The translations under genes were made by a program, and so were the position numbers. A stretch of DNA of 64,000 nt from CAZOVB01 sp964583095 (GTDB taxonomy: Bacteria > Planctomycetota > Phycisphaerae > SM23-33), in the NCBI GenBank assembly GCA_964583095.1, contig CAZOVB010000007.1, positions 1 through 64,000 on the forward strand, read 5' to 3'. This document shows positions 17,425 through 31,000 of this stretch, piece after piece. A model generated the notes under the pieces. The model had not been told where the DNA came from, did not search any database, and saw only the letters and a list, made by a program, of their open reading frames with translations. The stretch's first letter is position 1; the number at the start of each line of letters is the position of its first letter.

Positions 17425-18537
17425 ATGCCCTCAACCCCCCTTCGAGAGCGGATCGTGCGTGACGTGCAGAGCCTTGTGGTCAAGGTGGGCACCAACGCGA
17501 TCTGCTCACCGGATGGCCGCATCGACTCCCGCGTATTTTCCGGACTGGCCCGGCAGATCGCCCAGTTGATCCACGCCGGCAAAAACGTCTGCCTGGTCGC
17601 CTCGGGAGCTGTCGGTGCGGGCATGAGCGAGCTGGACCTGAAAGACAGGCCCCAGACGCTGCCGATGCTCCAGGCCACCGCCGCCGTCGGGCAGGGCCAG
17701 TTGATGCGCCGCTTTCACGACCGCTTCGCCCGCAGTGGAGTCAAGGTCGCCCAGGTCCTGGTCACGCGCGAAGATTTCGAGTCACGAGATCGCTACCTCA
17801 ATATCCGCAACACTTTGACCGTCCTGGCCGAGAACCGCGTCCTGCCCATCATCAACGAAAACGACGCCGTCGCCGTCGATGAGTTCAAATTCGGCGACAA
17901 TGACATTATCTCCGCCCTGGTATGCAACATGCTTCGAAGCGACCTGCTGGTCCTGCTGACCACCGTCGATGGAGTCCTCTCCGACGGCAAGGTGGTGGAC
18001 CTGATCGAAAGCACCGACCAGGCCCTGTCCCTGGTGGAGGATCAGCGCAGCCGGCTGGGCTCGGGAGGCATGGGCAGTAAACTCACCGCGGCTGGAATGG
18101 TCACCCGGGCCGGCGAACTGGCGGTCATCGCAAACGCGCGGACCCCCAACATTCTGACCAAGCTGCTGGCCGGGGGCAAGCTGGGCACAGTCGTCATGCC
18201 CGCGCGGCGCAGGATGAGTTCACGAAGGCGCTGGATTGCCCAGGCATCCAGGCCCTGCGGCACGCTGGTCGTGGACGACGGGGCCGGCCGAGCACTGCTG
18301 GAAAAAGGCAAGAGCCTGCTGCCTTCGGGTATCGTAAAGGTCGAGGGAAAGTTCCAGCAGGGAGACATCGTGCGGATCGTATCACCCACAGGGGAAGAAC
18401 TCGCCAGGGGCCTGAGCAACTACACCTGCGATGAGGTCCGGGAGATTGCCGGAAAACGCAGCAACCAGATCCGCTCTGCCCTGGGGCATAAATCCTACGA
18501 CGAAGTCGTCCACCGCAACAATATGACCCTGTCGTAA
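17425..18537 (+). CDS. proB: Glutamate 5-kinase with PUA domain
   Basis: 370-residue first enzyme of proline synthesis, making gamma-glutamyl phosphate from glutamate and ATP. The amino acid kinase domain (about 15-265) shows VVKVGTNAI, VASGAVGAG, FGDNDIISALV and GSGGMGSKLTAA. A PUA domain occupies about 280-365. proA is not in the window. The gene ends three bases before the stop of the convergent lipoprotein gene, leaving no room for a conventional terminator between them. Confidence 0.96.
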   Translation: MPSTPLRERIVRDVQSLVVKVGTNAICSPDGRIDSRVFSGLARQIAQLIHAGKNVCLVASGAVGAGMSELDLKDRPQTLPMLQATAAVGQGQLMRRFHDRFARSGVKVAQVLVTREDFESRDRYLNIRNTLTVLAENRVLPIINENDAVAVDEFKFGDNDIISALVCNMLRSDLLVLLTTVDGVLSDGKVVDLIESTDQALSLVEDQRSRLGSGGMGSKLTAAGMVTRAGELAVIANARTPNILTKLLAGGKLGTVVMPARRRMSSRRRWIAQASRPCGTLVVDDGAGRALLEKGKSLLPSGIVKVEGKFQQGDIVRIVSPTGEELARGLSNYTCDEVREIAGKRSNQIRSALGHKSYDEVVHRNNMTLS

Positions 18538-18540
18538 GCG

Positions 18541-19056
18541 CTACTGATTTTTCAGGGCCACGTGGTTCGGTGCTGAATAGAGAACCTTTCCGCTGGGTGA
18601 ACGGTACCGCACCAGGATCAGAACGCGTTTGGTAGGCGGAGGTGTCGAGCCCCAGTCCAGAACAAAGCGATATCCCCACAGGCCTCGCGGCGAGCGGAAG
18701 CGATGCCGCTGCAAGTCCCGCCGGCCGTAGGTCCACTGACGAAACGGTGTCTGTTCCACCAGCCTGGCGATGGTTCCGGGGTCTACAGCCCCCTCATGGG
18801 CGTACATAAGCAGGTCCATCTCGCCGCTGACCAGATGCTCCCGGGCCGAGGACCTGCTGAAGGCGAAGACACGGGCGCCTACTCCGTCGAGTCCCGGCGT
18901 GGAGTCCAGGTTCATCGCAACCGAATCGGTAAAAAGTGCGATGTGATCGATCTCCTGCACCCTTTCGGGCGCAGCGTCGGGGTTCTCCTGCACACAGCCC
19001 GAGACCAGGCAGGCAAGCAGCATCCCCGACAAAGCAGCAGAGACCTTCCTTCTCAC
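18541..19056 (-). CDS. Small lipoprotein, last gene of the secretion operon (candidate pilotin)
   Basis: 171 residues. The N-terminus MRRKVSAALSGMLLACLVSGC ends in a lipobox (LVSG|C), so the mature protein is probably a lipid-anchored periplasmic or outer-membrane protein. The remainder is soluble and has no motif I recognise; it has a WGYRFVLDWGSTPPPTKRVL stretch near residue 135. Its start overlaps the stop of the giant secretin gene by four bases, so the two are translationally coupled. In other T2SS and T4P systems a small lipoprotein (GspS, OutS, PilF/PilW) pilots the secretin to the outer membrane. Position and lipobox suggest the same job here; sequence homology was not shown. Confidence 0.75.
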   Translation of the reverse strand: MRRKVSAALSGMLLACLVSGCVQENPDAAPERVQEIDHIALFTDSVAMNLDSTPGLDGVGARVFAFSRSSAREHLVSGEMDLLMYAHEGAVDPGTIARLVEQTPFRQWTYGRRDLQRHRFRSPRGLWGYRFVLDWGSTPPPTKRVLILVRYRSPSGKVLYSAPNHVALKNQ

Positions 19057-22000
19057 GGCACGATCTCCTCGATGGACACGGCGTCGGACTCATCCGACGT
19101 GTCATCCTCCTCGCTCGCCTCGCTCTCGGGGGCCTGCTCGTCTTGCACAGGAGCAATGCTGTTGTCGCTTCGTCTCTTGAGTTCTTCCTGGATGATCTTG
19201 ATCATCTCCGGATCCCGGGAGAGTGAATTGATGATCGCATCGCGAAGTTTGTCGGTATCGCGTTCTTCCATCGTTCGGATCCGCTCGATCTGCGGCAGCG
19301 TGACGCTGTCGGCCTCCGCGGTGGTCCGAAGTACATGAGGGGTCAGGACGATCAGCAGTTCGCGCCGCTGCGAAATTTTCGTGGTGGACTTGAACAGATG
19401 ACCCACCAGCGGAATATCCCCGACCAGTGGCACCTTGTCTTCGCGATTCTCGTCCGTCGTGGTAATCAGGCCACCAATGACGATGGTGTGCCCGTCCTGG
19501 ACGGTAACCGTTGTCCGCGCCGAACGACGGTTCACGATGATGGCATTAACGTTCTCGCTGACCTGAACCGTCGACTGACTGAGCGAACTGATTTCAGGTG
19601 CAACTTCCATCCGCACAAAGCCGTCCTCGTTGATTCGCGGCGTTACCGTCAGCAGGATACCGACATCCTGGTACTGGATGGTGTTGTTGACCCGGCCGGA
19701 ATCGCTGATGCTCGACTGCGAGATGAACGGCACGGACTGGCCGATGGTGATCTCGGCTTCCTGGTTGTCGGTGGCCACGATCTGAGGCCTGGAGAGCACC
19801 TCCATTCTGCCACGGCTCTGCAGGGCGCGGAAAAAGAAGCTGAGATCACTTGCGGTCACCGACAGGGTCATGCCGGAAAGAGCATTGAGATTGGACTCCA
19901 CGCCGAAGTTGGTTCCGGTACCGACGGAGGTTTCGTCGTCGGTCCAGGAAGCGTTGAAGTCCGCGCCGATTTCCAGGTTGTCGTCCAGCGACACTTCAGC
20001 CAGGAGCACCTGGATGAGGACCTGCGGTGGCGGCTGATCGAGTTTGGAGATCATCTCCTCGACGATCTTGAAGTACCGCGGGCTGGCCGATAGCAGCAGA
20101 GTTCCGCTGGCCTCCTCGGCCACCACGGCCACCTCGCGTTCCAGCAGTCGCTCAGCGGCGCCGATTCGGTCTTCACCGAGAACGTCCAGTACGCGCTGGC
20201 GCTGTTGGTCGAGGAATTCGCGAAGCGCTGTCTCGATATCCTCGGGGTTGGCGTTGCGCAGGCGGTAGACCTTGCTGACCCGCTGCTGGGCGGGACTGGA
20301 ATCCAGTTCCCGGATTACGCTTCCCACCAATTCCACGTATTGCTTGGTTCCACCCACCAGCAGGCTGTTGGTGCGCGGGTCGACGGTTATGCTCAGAGCA
20401 TACTGCTCGGCCGAGCCGAGGGTGGCCCCTTCCCCGCCGCCGGCTTCGAGCGTCTCGCCCGAGGTAAGCGTATAGCGAACCGCCTGGTTGGCCGGGGCAC
20501 TGCCCTCCAGCCGGAACAGTTGCGTGAGGATATCCGCCATGCTTCGGGCGTCGGCGTTCTCCAGCGGGAAGACGACGATCTCGGCCTTTCTCGGATCGGT
20601 CGAATCCAACGATTCGATCAACCTGGCCAGCAGGTCCATGAAGTCCTTGTGAGCCTTGACGACCAGCATGTTCGTCCGCGGGTCCGGGGTGATCAACAGC
20701 CCTTCTTCCAGGGCAGATGCCGCGAGTTTCTTGCCCTCCTCGGTGGTCACGATGAACTGGAGCATCGTCTGGAGTTGCGGGTTGTCGCCCTCGGTAGCTG
20801 ACCGGGTCTGATTGGTCAGCGAGGTGGTGAGGATCTCGGCCAGTTCCGTCGCATCGGCGTTCTTGAGCTGGAAGAACCGGATCTCGGTAACCTTGGTCAC
20901 TTCCTTCCTGTCGAGGCGTTCAACCAGGTCGGCGATGTACTTCAGATCGCCGGGACCGCCGGTGACGATCAGCGAATTGGTGCGTGTATCGGCACTGACA
21001 GCGACACCCGCAGCTGCCTGCTCTCCCCGAGCCTGGTACAGCTCGCGGATGGTCTGGGCCGTCCGGGTGGCGTCGGCCTTTTCCAGCAGGAACACCCGAA
21101 GGGCCTGACCCGGCTGGGGCCCGGTCTTGTCGAGAGACTCGATCAGCGTTACGGCCGTCTGGATATCTTCGGCCGATCCGCCAAGAACCAGCGAGTTGGT
21201 CAGGGGATCGGGGACCACGGTTAGCTCCGTGTCGGCATCGCCTCGCGTGACGCGCTGTGCGAAGAGGGTCTCGATCGTCTGTGCAAGCTGAGAGGCCGAG
21301 GCCTGCTCGAGCTTGACCACCTTGAAGGTATTGGCCTGGGGAACTTCCTTGCGATCGAGCTTTTCGATCATGGCCTGCACGGCGGCGAAGCTCTCACGGC
21401 TTCCCGCGACGATCAGCGCATTGGTCCGGGCATCGGCGGTGATAATAACCGAGAGCGATCGATCGGTGGAGCCGGCCTGCTGCTCGGCCTGTTCCTTCGA
21501 GCGGAAGAACGCCTGGAGCGTCGGGGCCAGCTCGGTCGCGTCGGCCCGTTCCAGCGGGAAGATCCGGATCGAACCCAGCAGGGAGTAGTCCTTGCTGGTA
21601 TCCAGGCGACCTACAATCTCCTCGATGATCTTCAAATTGGCAGGACTGGCTGAGACGATCAACACGTTGGTTCGCGTATCGACACTCAGGGCGACCTTTT
21701 CCCGCCAGGCCTGGGCGGGGGTCTGGCCGACCGAACCCGCCGCGGGCTTGTACATGCCCTGATCCAGCAGGTTCTCCAGCAGAGACATCACCCGGGTAGC
21801 GTCGGAGTTCTTCAGCGGAATCATCCGGTACTGGGCTTGGCCCCCTGCCGGCTCACGGTCGATCTTGGCAAGCAAGGAACGGATCAACTCCAGGTTCTCC
21901 TTGTTTGCCGAGACGATCAGCGAGTTGGTCAGTGTGTCTACTTCCACGCTGACGGTCTCGGTCGGCGAGGGCGTCTGACCCGGCTGGGTTTTGCTCTCGA

Positions 22001-25000
22001 GCCGATCGGCGAAGATCTGCTCGATGCGCGGTGCGACTTCGCCGGCATCGTTGTGCGAAAGCACAAGCACTGCAAGCTGCACTGAAGGGTCGGTCAGCTT
22101 GACATCCAGTTTCTCCAGAAGCTCCTTGAGGACCTTGCTGTCGTCTTTGTTGGCTGCAACCAGCAGGGAGTTGGTCCGCAGGTCCGGCAGGATCACAGGC
22201 CTCCGGCGACGCACATCCGGCGTCGCAGCCGCCTGATACCGCTGATTGAACAGATTGGTCAGCGTACCGGCAAGTACGCCGGCGTCGGCCTCGGTCAGCG
22301 GAAAGAGCTGAATTTGTCCCGAGAGTGCAGGCCCGGCCGCGTCGAGCTTCTTGGCAAGCGTCTCAACAATCTCGAAGCTCTCGGCCGAACCGCCCACCAG
22401 CAGGCTGTTGCTCCGCGGGTCGGCCAGGACGATCACCCGAAGGGATTCGGCATCGCGAACCCCCAACGACTGCTGACGCTGCACGCGGGCGTCCATCATT
22501 TCCTGGAGGGTCGAGGCCAATCCGCCGGCTTCGGCATTTTCCAGCGGGATCAAGCGGATGGCCCGAACGTCCACGGGGGTCTTGACGTCCAGGCGGTGGA
22601 GGATCTTGCCGATCGCGTTGAGCGTCTTCTCGCCGGCAGAGACTACCAGGGCGTTGGTTCGCGTGTCGATGGCCAGGGTGGGGATATCTTCCGGCTTGGC
22701 CGCCTGGGCGTTTCGGCCCTGGTAGAGCGACTGGATGACCTGCTGGGCACGGGAGGCATCGGCGTGCGTCAGCGGGAAGAACTCCACCGGGTTCTCCGGC
22801 TTGGCCCCGGCCAGGTCGATCGAAGAGATCATGTCGGCGATCAGAGGCATCACATCGCTCCTGGCTGCCACGATCATCACGTTGGTCGCAGGCTCTGCCC
22901 GCAGCACCAGCGGCGGACGGTTGCGAGGCAACTGGGTGACATTCCCCTGCTTCCTGTCCTCTTCGTCCAGGACCGTTCGCAGGCGCGTCACCTGCGTTCG
23001 GAGGCCTTCCAAGGCGGGGTTGGGCTGCTCGGCGAAGACCGCCTCGATCATCGGCAGGACCTTGGTAACGCTCACGTGCTCCAGTTCGAAGAGCTTCACC
23101 TGCGTCTGAATCTTGCCCTTGACGGCATCGAGATCCTTGACCACCACTTCGGCCAGGGCAAGGCTCTCTTCGATGCCACTGAGGATGATCGTGTTGGTCC
23201 GCAGATCGGCGGAGATGTTCAGCGGATGCACCAGCGCCTTTCCGACGGTGCTTTCGGGCTCGGCCCGGCCCTGAACGGACGTCCGGGGTCGACCGGCCAG
23301 ACGTTCGCCCTGCTGGAAGATCTGCTGCAGGATCTGCTGCACGCCGGCGGCATCGGCATTGCTCAGCGGGAGGATCCGCACGCGTACGCCTTCGGCGATC
23401 GGTGCGATGTCCAGGACCTTGATGACGGCCTCCATCGCACGGAGATTGTCGGCCGTGGAAGTCACGATCAGGCTGTTGGAGCCCTGTTGATTGCTCTGGG
23501 CCGGATCCGGCGTGATCTGGATCGGCTTGGTCAGATCCAGATCCGGCAGATCCTCATCCACCACGCCGCGGAGCTTGAGAAGTCGCAACTGCTCCTGGAG
23601 GCTTCGGGCCTCGGGCGTCAGTTCGTTGGTGTTGGTGGGCCTGAGCATTTGCCGCAGGACGGCGGCAAGTCGAGGCGCATCGGCCTTGACCAGCGGAACC
23701 ACCAGCGTCTGGGCCTGGGCGAATGCGGGCTTGGTATCGAGTTTCTCGATGATCTTGCCCACGGCGTCAAAGACATCCGATCGGGCGGTGACGATAATCG
23801 ACCGCGTTCGCGTATCGGCCTGGACGTCCACGGTCTCGCCGGGGATGCGCCGGGCCACCTGGGTAAGCATCTGTCGAACCAGAGGAAGGATCTTCTCGGG
23901 CTCGGCATTTTCCAGCGGATAGATTCGAATGTCCACCTGCGGAGAGACCTCGGGCTTGTCCAGTTTCCCGATGAGTTCCACGACCTCTTTGAGACGATCC
24001 GGAGCCGCAGCCACCACCAGCGCGTTGGTCTGGGCCAGGGCGTTGACGCGCACCTGAAGTTTGGGGTCGGTCTCGCGGCCATACAGGCTGTTGACGGCCT
24101 GGGCGACGCGGATATTGTTTGCGTGCTCCAGGGCAACGACCTCCGATTGGGCTTTGACGGCCTGGGCGGCGCGGTCCAGGGCGCGGATCATCTCGGCGAT
24201 GACCTTGTAGTCCTCTTCCGAGGCTGTGATCATGATTGCCCGCTGCTTTTCCAGGATGCTGGTCTCGACAGGCCCGCCGGCACCGAGAGCCCCGCCGCCC
24301 TGACGACGGTACCGGCCCGTACGACCTCCGCGCCCCGACGAGCTGGAGGAAGATCCGCCGGGGGTCGGGAACATCTCCTCGATGGCCTTTTGGACCTCTT
24401 CCGGGTCGGCGTTCTCGATCGGGATAATCCGCATCTGGCCGCGGGCGGGCTTCATGTTCTCCAACTCGTTGACCCACTTGGCGACGGTCTCGTACATGCC
24501 CTCGGTCGTGGCCAGGATGATCGCGTTGGCCCGCTGATCGGCCGAGACTGCAAGCGGATCGATGCTGCGACGCTCCTGCCGGGCCGCCTGGGCCTGGGAG
24601 CGATACAGGTTCTCCACCGTAGCAGCCACATCCGAAGCCAGCCCGTTCTTCAGCGAGATGATGTAGGCGCCCGTCGCGTTGCTCACCGCGGCCGAGTCCA
24701 ACTGAAGGGCCATCTTCATCAGCTTGTCCAGTTCACCGGCCGGTCCGGACATCAGCAGAGCGTTGCTGGCCGGGTCGGCCGAGATCGTCACCGCCTGGCC
24801 CGAGGGCGAAGCGCCCCGCCGGCCTCGCCGAGGCGAGGAAGCTCCACCCGAAGCGGCGGCAATGCGAGAGAGCACCGGCTCCAGTTCGGAAGCTTTGGCG
24901 TTCTTGAGCAGCACGAACTCGGTGCGAACCGTGCCCGCGCCTTCCTTAAGCATGCTCTCCAGAAGGGAGCGGACCTTCTGGAGGTTCTGCTCGTTGGCTG

Positions 25001-28000
25001 TCACGATCAGGCTGTTGCTGGCCGGCTCTGCCACCACCGTCACCAACTCGCCGGGCGTGATCCGCTGGCCTCGCTGGGGCGCGAATGCCTGGTTCAGCGA
25101 AGCGGCCAGCGATTCCACCGGCGCTTCGCCGACGGAGATGATGGTCGGCTCGGCCCGTCCCGAAGGGGAGGCATCCATCTCGGCGGCCAGGGCGCGGATC
25201 TTCTGGAACGTTTCCGCATCGGCCCGGACCAGCAGCAATCGGGCATCGGAATCGGCTTCGATCACAATCTGCTTCTGCGAAACACCCGGGCTGCGTCGGC
25301 CTCGTCCAGCCTGCGAGGCGCCGTACACGCTCGACAAAATTCTCGCCACGTTGGCCGGATCGGCACTGGAGAGCGGAATCGACTGGATCGGGAACATTTC
25401 CTCCCCGGCGGTATCCATTTGCTCGATGAGCCTGGCGATTTCCACATGCTCATCGGCGCTGGCGCGGACGACGATGGCGTTGCTGGACCGGTCGGCCGTG
25501 ACGCGGATCGCGCCCGGGTCGCTCGGCGCCCCGCGGCGGGCGGGTGACTTGCTGAGCGTCTGTCTCAGCGCCGTGGCCATCGACGGCGCGTCGCCGTTGA
25601 CGACCGTGTAAATCCGCACCTCGACCTTGCCTCCATCGTGGGCCTCGTCGATGTCGGAAATTACCTGCGAGATGAGTTCGTGTTTCTCAGCCGGGGCCGA
25701 GACGATCACGCGCCCGCCGGCCGAATCCGGCACGATCGTCACGGGGGTTTGTTCCTGCATGCCCGGCCTGCGACGAGGCCGGCTGGGCCGGCCCGTCTCG
25801 AAGATCAGGCCCAACTGAGAGACGACCGATTCGGCATCGGCATTCTTCAGGGAGTACATTTTGACCACGGGAGACGATTGGGCTCCTGCCTGGTCGAGCT
25901 TCAGGGCCATTGCCATGAGCTTCTGCAGGTCCTTCTCGGAGCCCGAAAGGATTAGGGCGTTGGCGTTCGGCTCGGCGGTGATGACCACGCCGGCCGGCGC
26001 CTGGGCTCCCCTGCCCCGTCGGCCCTGCGGGGAAGCGGCCCCGGAAGAACCGGCTGCAACCTGACTGAGCACCGAGGCAATCTGCCCGGCATCGCCGTGC
26101 TGAAGGACGATCATCTCGGTTCGTGTCTTGTCGGCGACTTGGGCATCGAGTTTCTTGATGAGGCTCTTGACCTGTTCGAGCTTTCGACCCGAGGCCGTTA
26201 CGACCACGGCATTGGTGTTGGATTCTGCTACAGCGGTGACCAGGTCCTCGGGCTTGACGCGCCGGCCACGCTGGGGAGCAAACGCCTGGGACACCAGAGC
26301 CGCCACGGTGGTAGCCTGGGCGTTTTCCAAGGCGAAGATCGCGGGGGCTCCCAGCCCGGCCGGGGTCGCCTCGTCCAGTTTCGAAGCCAGGGTACGGATT
26401 TTCTCAAAGGTCTCGGCGTCGCTGCGCACCATCAGCAGACGCGCATCGGCGTCGGCTTCGATGATGACGCTATTCCGGCTCGTGGCCGGTCGACCCCGCC
26501 GTCTGGAAAGCGGGCTCTCCTGCGAGAAGATCCGGTTGAGCGTCTGGGCCACCTGGGTCGGATCCGCATTGGCCAGGGGGATCATCTGCACAGGGGCGTC
26601 GGCCATGGCGGGTACGTCCATTTCCGCGATGATCTTCGCGACCTCTTCGTGCTCCTGGCTGGATCCACGAACGACAATGGAATTGCTCGTCGAGTCGGAA
26701 CTGATCCGCAGCGAACCGACATCGGAACCGCGGGGGCGACGTCGCCCGCCCGCAGCGCCGGAGGAAAGCGTAGCTGAAAGCGTCGAGGCAATCCCGGCCG
26801 CGTCACCGTGGGTGATGGCATAGACCTTCACGCTGACGCGGTCCCCACTCTGGGCGGTATCGATCTTCTCTATCACCTGGGCGATCAACTCGTGCTTCTC
26901 CGGTGAGGCGGAAACGATGATCTGCTTGCCCGTCTCGTCGCCGGAGATGATGACCGGCTCTTGGCCGGAGAGGCTAGTGCGCCCGCGCAGGGATCGCGCC
27001 GAGGCGCCCCCGGAGAAGATTTCCTGCAGCGAGGCAACGGTCGAAGCCACGTCGGCATTCCAGAGCGGGTACAGCCGCACGGCTGCTCGCACGGCCACTG
27101 CGGATTGATCCAGTTCCTGGATGAGTCCTTCGATCAGGAGCATCGCCTCTGCAGGGGCCGCGATGACAACCGAATTGGTGTTCGTGTTGGCGGTGATGGA
27201 CACCTGCGCAGCGGTATCGACTTTGCTCACGCCGTCGGCGGTCTTGAGTTCGATGAGCTGGCGGGTGAACTGCTCGGCCCGCTGGTCCTGGGGGCTGCGT
27301 CGGCCACGACTCGAAGACGGCTGAGATGAAAGCCGGAAGACCTCACGCAGGTTCTGGGCCACCGTTTCGGCCGAGGTGTTGGTGAGAGTGAAAACGCGCA
27401 CTTCCGCCACCACTTCGCTGACCTGGTCCAGGTGCGTGACGATCGGATCGACCAGTTCGAGCACCTGGGGCTCGGCCCGGACGATCACACTGCGGGTGCG
27501 CTGGTCGGGGATGGCTGTCAGCACCGGCTTGCTCGGCGGCGCCTGGGGGGGCTGTTGCTGCTGACGACGGTTGTTGCGGTCCTGGGGACGCTGCCTCTGA
27601 CGCTGAACGGGCTGCTTGGGGGGATTGAAGAGCTTATCCAAAGCCTCGGCCACACTGGCCGGGTCGGCCTTGGCGATGCGGTAGACCTTGGTCGTCGCCT
27701 CGGCCGACATCTCCGTACTGGTCAGACGATAGATCAGGTCCTCCAGGTCGGCCAGGTCCTTTTGCGTGCCCGAGACGACCAGCGAATTGCTGCTGCGGTC
27801 GATGGTGATGACAATCGCGCCTTCTTCCTGTTCTGCCGGGGTCTGGGGGGCCTGGTCCTCCGATCGCCCCTGCTGTGCGTCGGGCTCAGGATCCACGAAC
27901 TGCACGCCGCCAGGAGCGGGGGAACCCGGCCGATTGGCCTCGATGATCTCCACTTCGCGATCCGTGACCTGGCCGTAGAGGCGCTTGAGCGCTTCGGCCA

Positions 28001-31000
28001 GCCGGGCCGCGTTGACCGTAGGCCTCAACGTGATCACTCGAACTTGTCGAGACTCGTCGACCATGTCCAGTTTCTCCAGGGCCATCTCGATCTGACGCAT
28101 GTCGCTTTGCTCTGCAACGATCGTCAGCGAATTGCTGAACGCGTCCGGCTCAATGGTGGGCCTCTCCTGGGTGCGACGGGAATAGAACATGGCGCTTAGC
28201 TGATCGGCCACGGTCCAGGCGTCGGCATGTTCCAGGCGGACGATCCGAACGTCGGTGGCGGGCTTCTCGTCCTTGTCGAGTTTCTCGATCGTGTCGGCGA
28301 TGATGGAGAAATACGCGGGGGTCGAAGTCACTACGACGCTGTTGGTGCGGTCGTCGGAAGCGATGGCCAGGACGGGGCGCTGCTGATTGCTGCCACGGGG
28401 CATCTGGCGCATCAGGTCGCGGAACATGTTGGTGAGGGTCTGACTCAACTGCGCCGCCGAGGAATTCTCCACCGGGAACACGCGGACCTGCACGTCTCCG
28501 GGTTGGCTTCGCTGGTCGAAATCGCGGATCATTGCCACAACATCTTCCACGCGGTTGCCCGGACCCCGGATCAGCAGAGCGTTGGTGTTGGGCTCGGGTG
28601 TCACGGTCACCTGCCCCTCCTGCTGCGATCGACCCCCGCGGCCGCTGCTGCTGCCCAGGGACTCCCGGATGGTCTGGGCCAGCGAGTCGGCCTGGGCGTT
28701 TTCCAGGTAGACCACCTGGACAGACGCCTGATCGGCGGCTTCTTCGGTATCGAACTGGGCGATCAACTCATCGGCCAGGGCGATTTTTTCCGGCGAGGCC
28801 TGGATGACCAGCGCGTTGGCGTCGACCATCGGCGAGATGCGGATTTTGTCGGCGGGGTTGGTCGGCTCCCACCAGCGCCGCCTGGAACCCTCATCCACCA
28901 ACATGGACTCGATCAGTGCGGCCAGCTTGTCGGCCTGGGCGTGCTTGAGGCGATACGTCTTGATGCGTGCCTCAACGGTGGCTTTGGCCTGGAGTTCTTC
29001 GATGAGCGGCTCGATCTGCTCGAACTGGGCCGGCGTGGCGGCTGCAATCAGGCGTTTGCCGATGCCGTCGGCCTCGAACCGCGGCTGGGCCTGTGCCGTC
29101 TGCCCCCTGCCCCTCGAGGGGGACTGGAAGACGCGCTGGAGCGACCGGGCGACCTCGGCAGCGTTATCGACCTCGTAGGTGCGTACTTCCAGTTGCCCCC
29201 CGGCATCGGGCGTATCGACCCGTGCAATGAGCGACTGGATCTGCTCGAGCTTCTCGGCCGGAGCTTCGATCACCAGCGTCCGGTCTCCCGGAGCGGCTGT
29301 CACGATTACCCGATCGGCGTCTTGGGAAGAGGGTGCGCCCCGACGCTGCCACGGATTGACGCGAGCGACCTGGCCTTGGAACAACTCGGAGATCATCCCC
29401 GCAACGCCTGCAGCCGAGGCATGCTTGAGTTCAACGATGCGCATTTCCCGGTCGGAGGCCTGGACCTCCTCATCCAGCCGGGCGATCATCTCCTCCAGGT
29501 CCTTGCGCTGGTCGGCCGGGGCACGAAGGAGAATCGTATTGGTTTGCGTATCGGCGTGAACGAAGACTTCCTGCTGCTGTCCCCTGCCGGGCCGGGGAAG
29601 CATGGCCCGCAGGGCGTCGGCGACTTCCTGGGCCTTGGCCGATTCCAGTTCGATGACCTTGACCACACTGGTCTGGGCGGCCTGGGCTATGTCGAGCCGG
29701 CCGATCAGATCCCTGGCCAGTTCGATCTTGGCAGGCGGAGCCTGGATCACGATGGCATTGACCGCAGACATCGAGGACAGCCGCACCTCGTCGGAACCCG
29801 GGGTGGCAGAGCGCCGAGACCAGCGGCTTCGGGACGAACTCGTCCCGGCCAATACCGATTCCAGAACGGGCAGAACTTCATCGACTTTCGCGTGAGTGAG
29901 AGTGAATGTCTCGGTCTGGACAGTCAGGGAGGTCGAAGCCTTGAGTTGGGTAATGAGCTTTTCGATTTTCTCGAACTGATCGGCCGTGGCCGCCACGATT
30001 ACCTGGTTGCCTGCGGTATCGGCTTCGAAACGCGGCGAGGGCGTCGTTGCGGTCTGGGGACCCCGGCCCGGTCGGCCGGCCTGGGAGGCGAAAAGCCTCT
30101 GCAGACTCCGGGCCAATTCTGCGGCATTTCCGCCCTCCAACTGGTAGGTACGAACCAGCAGGTCGGTCGGGCCCTGCTCGGAATCCAGCTCCTGGACGAG
30201 GGACACGATGGACTCGATCTTGTTCTTGGGCGCCTCGATGACGAGTTTCTTGTCGCCCGGGGCGGCGGTGATGACGACCTTCTCGGCTTCGTCGGTCGTC
30301 GAGGAACTCCTGCGACCCCACCGGCTGCGACCGGAAGCCTGAGAGCCGGGGTACAATTGCGTGAGCATCGAAGTCAGCGCCGATGCGCTTGTATGCTTGA
30401 GGGCGATGGTTCGCATCTCACGGGCGACCGACACGTTGGCTGCGTCGAGCTTGGCCACCATTTGTTCAAGCATCTTGCGACTCTCAGCCGGAGCGCGAAG
30501 CAGAATGGAATTGGTCAGCTTGTCGGCATAAACGTAGGCCTCGGGCTCTGCTCCCCGAGGTGCGGGGGGAATCATCGCCTGGAGACTGGCGGCGATCGAT
30601 TCGGCTTCGGCGTTTTCCAGCGCAATCATCTGCACCACGCTGTCCCCTCCGGCTTCGGGGACGTCGAACTCTTTGATCAACCCCTCGGCCAACTGGATCT
30701 TCTCGGGAGAAGCTTGAATGACCAGCGAGTTGGTGGCTGTGACAGCCTCGATGCGGGCCTGGCCCGGGGCAGACTGTGATCTTCCGTAGCGGCTGCGTGA
30801 GCGCGAGGCCGCCTGCTGGGCTACCAGCGACTGGAGCACCGGCAGGAGGTCTTCGGCGCGGGCATGCTGAAGCTTGTACGTTCGCGTCTCCAGGGCCAGG
30901 TGCATGCTCGCCTTGACATTTTCGATGAGCTTTTCGATCTGCTCGAACTGCCCGGGCGTCGCAGCCACCAGGAGCTGATTGGTCTGCCCGTCGGCTTCGA

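Noticed and set aside
22314..25547. A 1,077-codon open frame on the + strand inside the secretin gene
   Set aside because: It is the antisense of the giant secretin. The long open stretch results from high GC and the repeated codons of the domain array; its translation shows a degenerate His/Gly/Leu-rich pattern without domains.
28227..30779. An 850-codon open frame on the + strand, also antisense to the secretin
   Set aside because: Same cause: repeats on the other strand, no start signal and no recognisable protein family.
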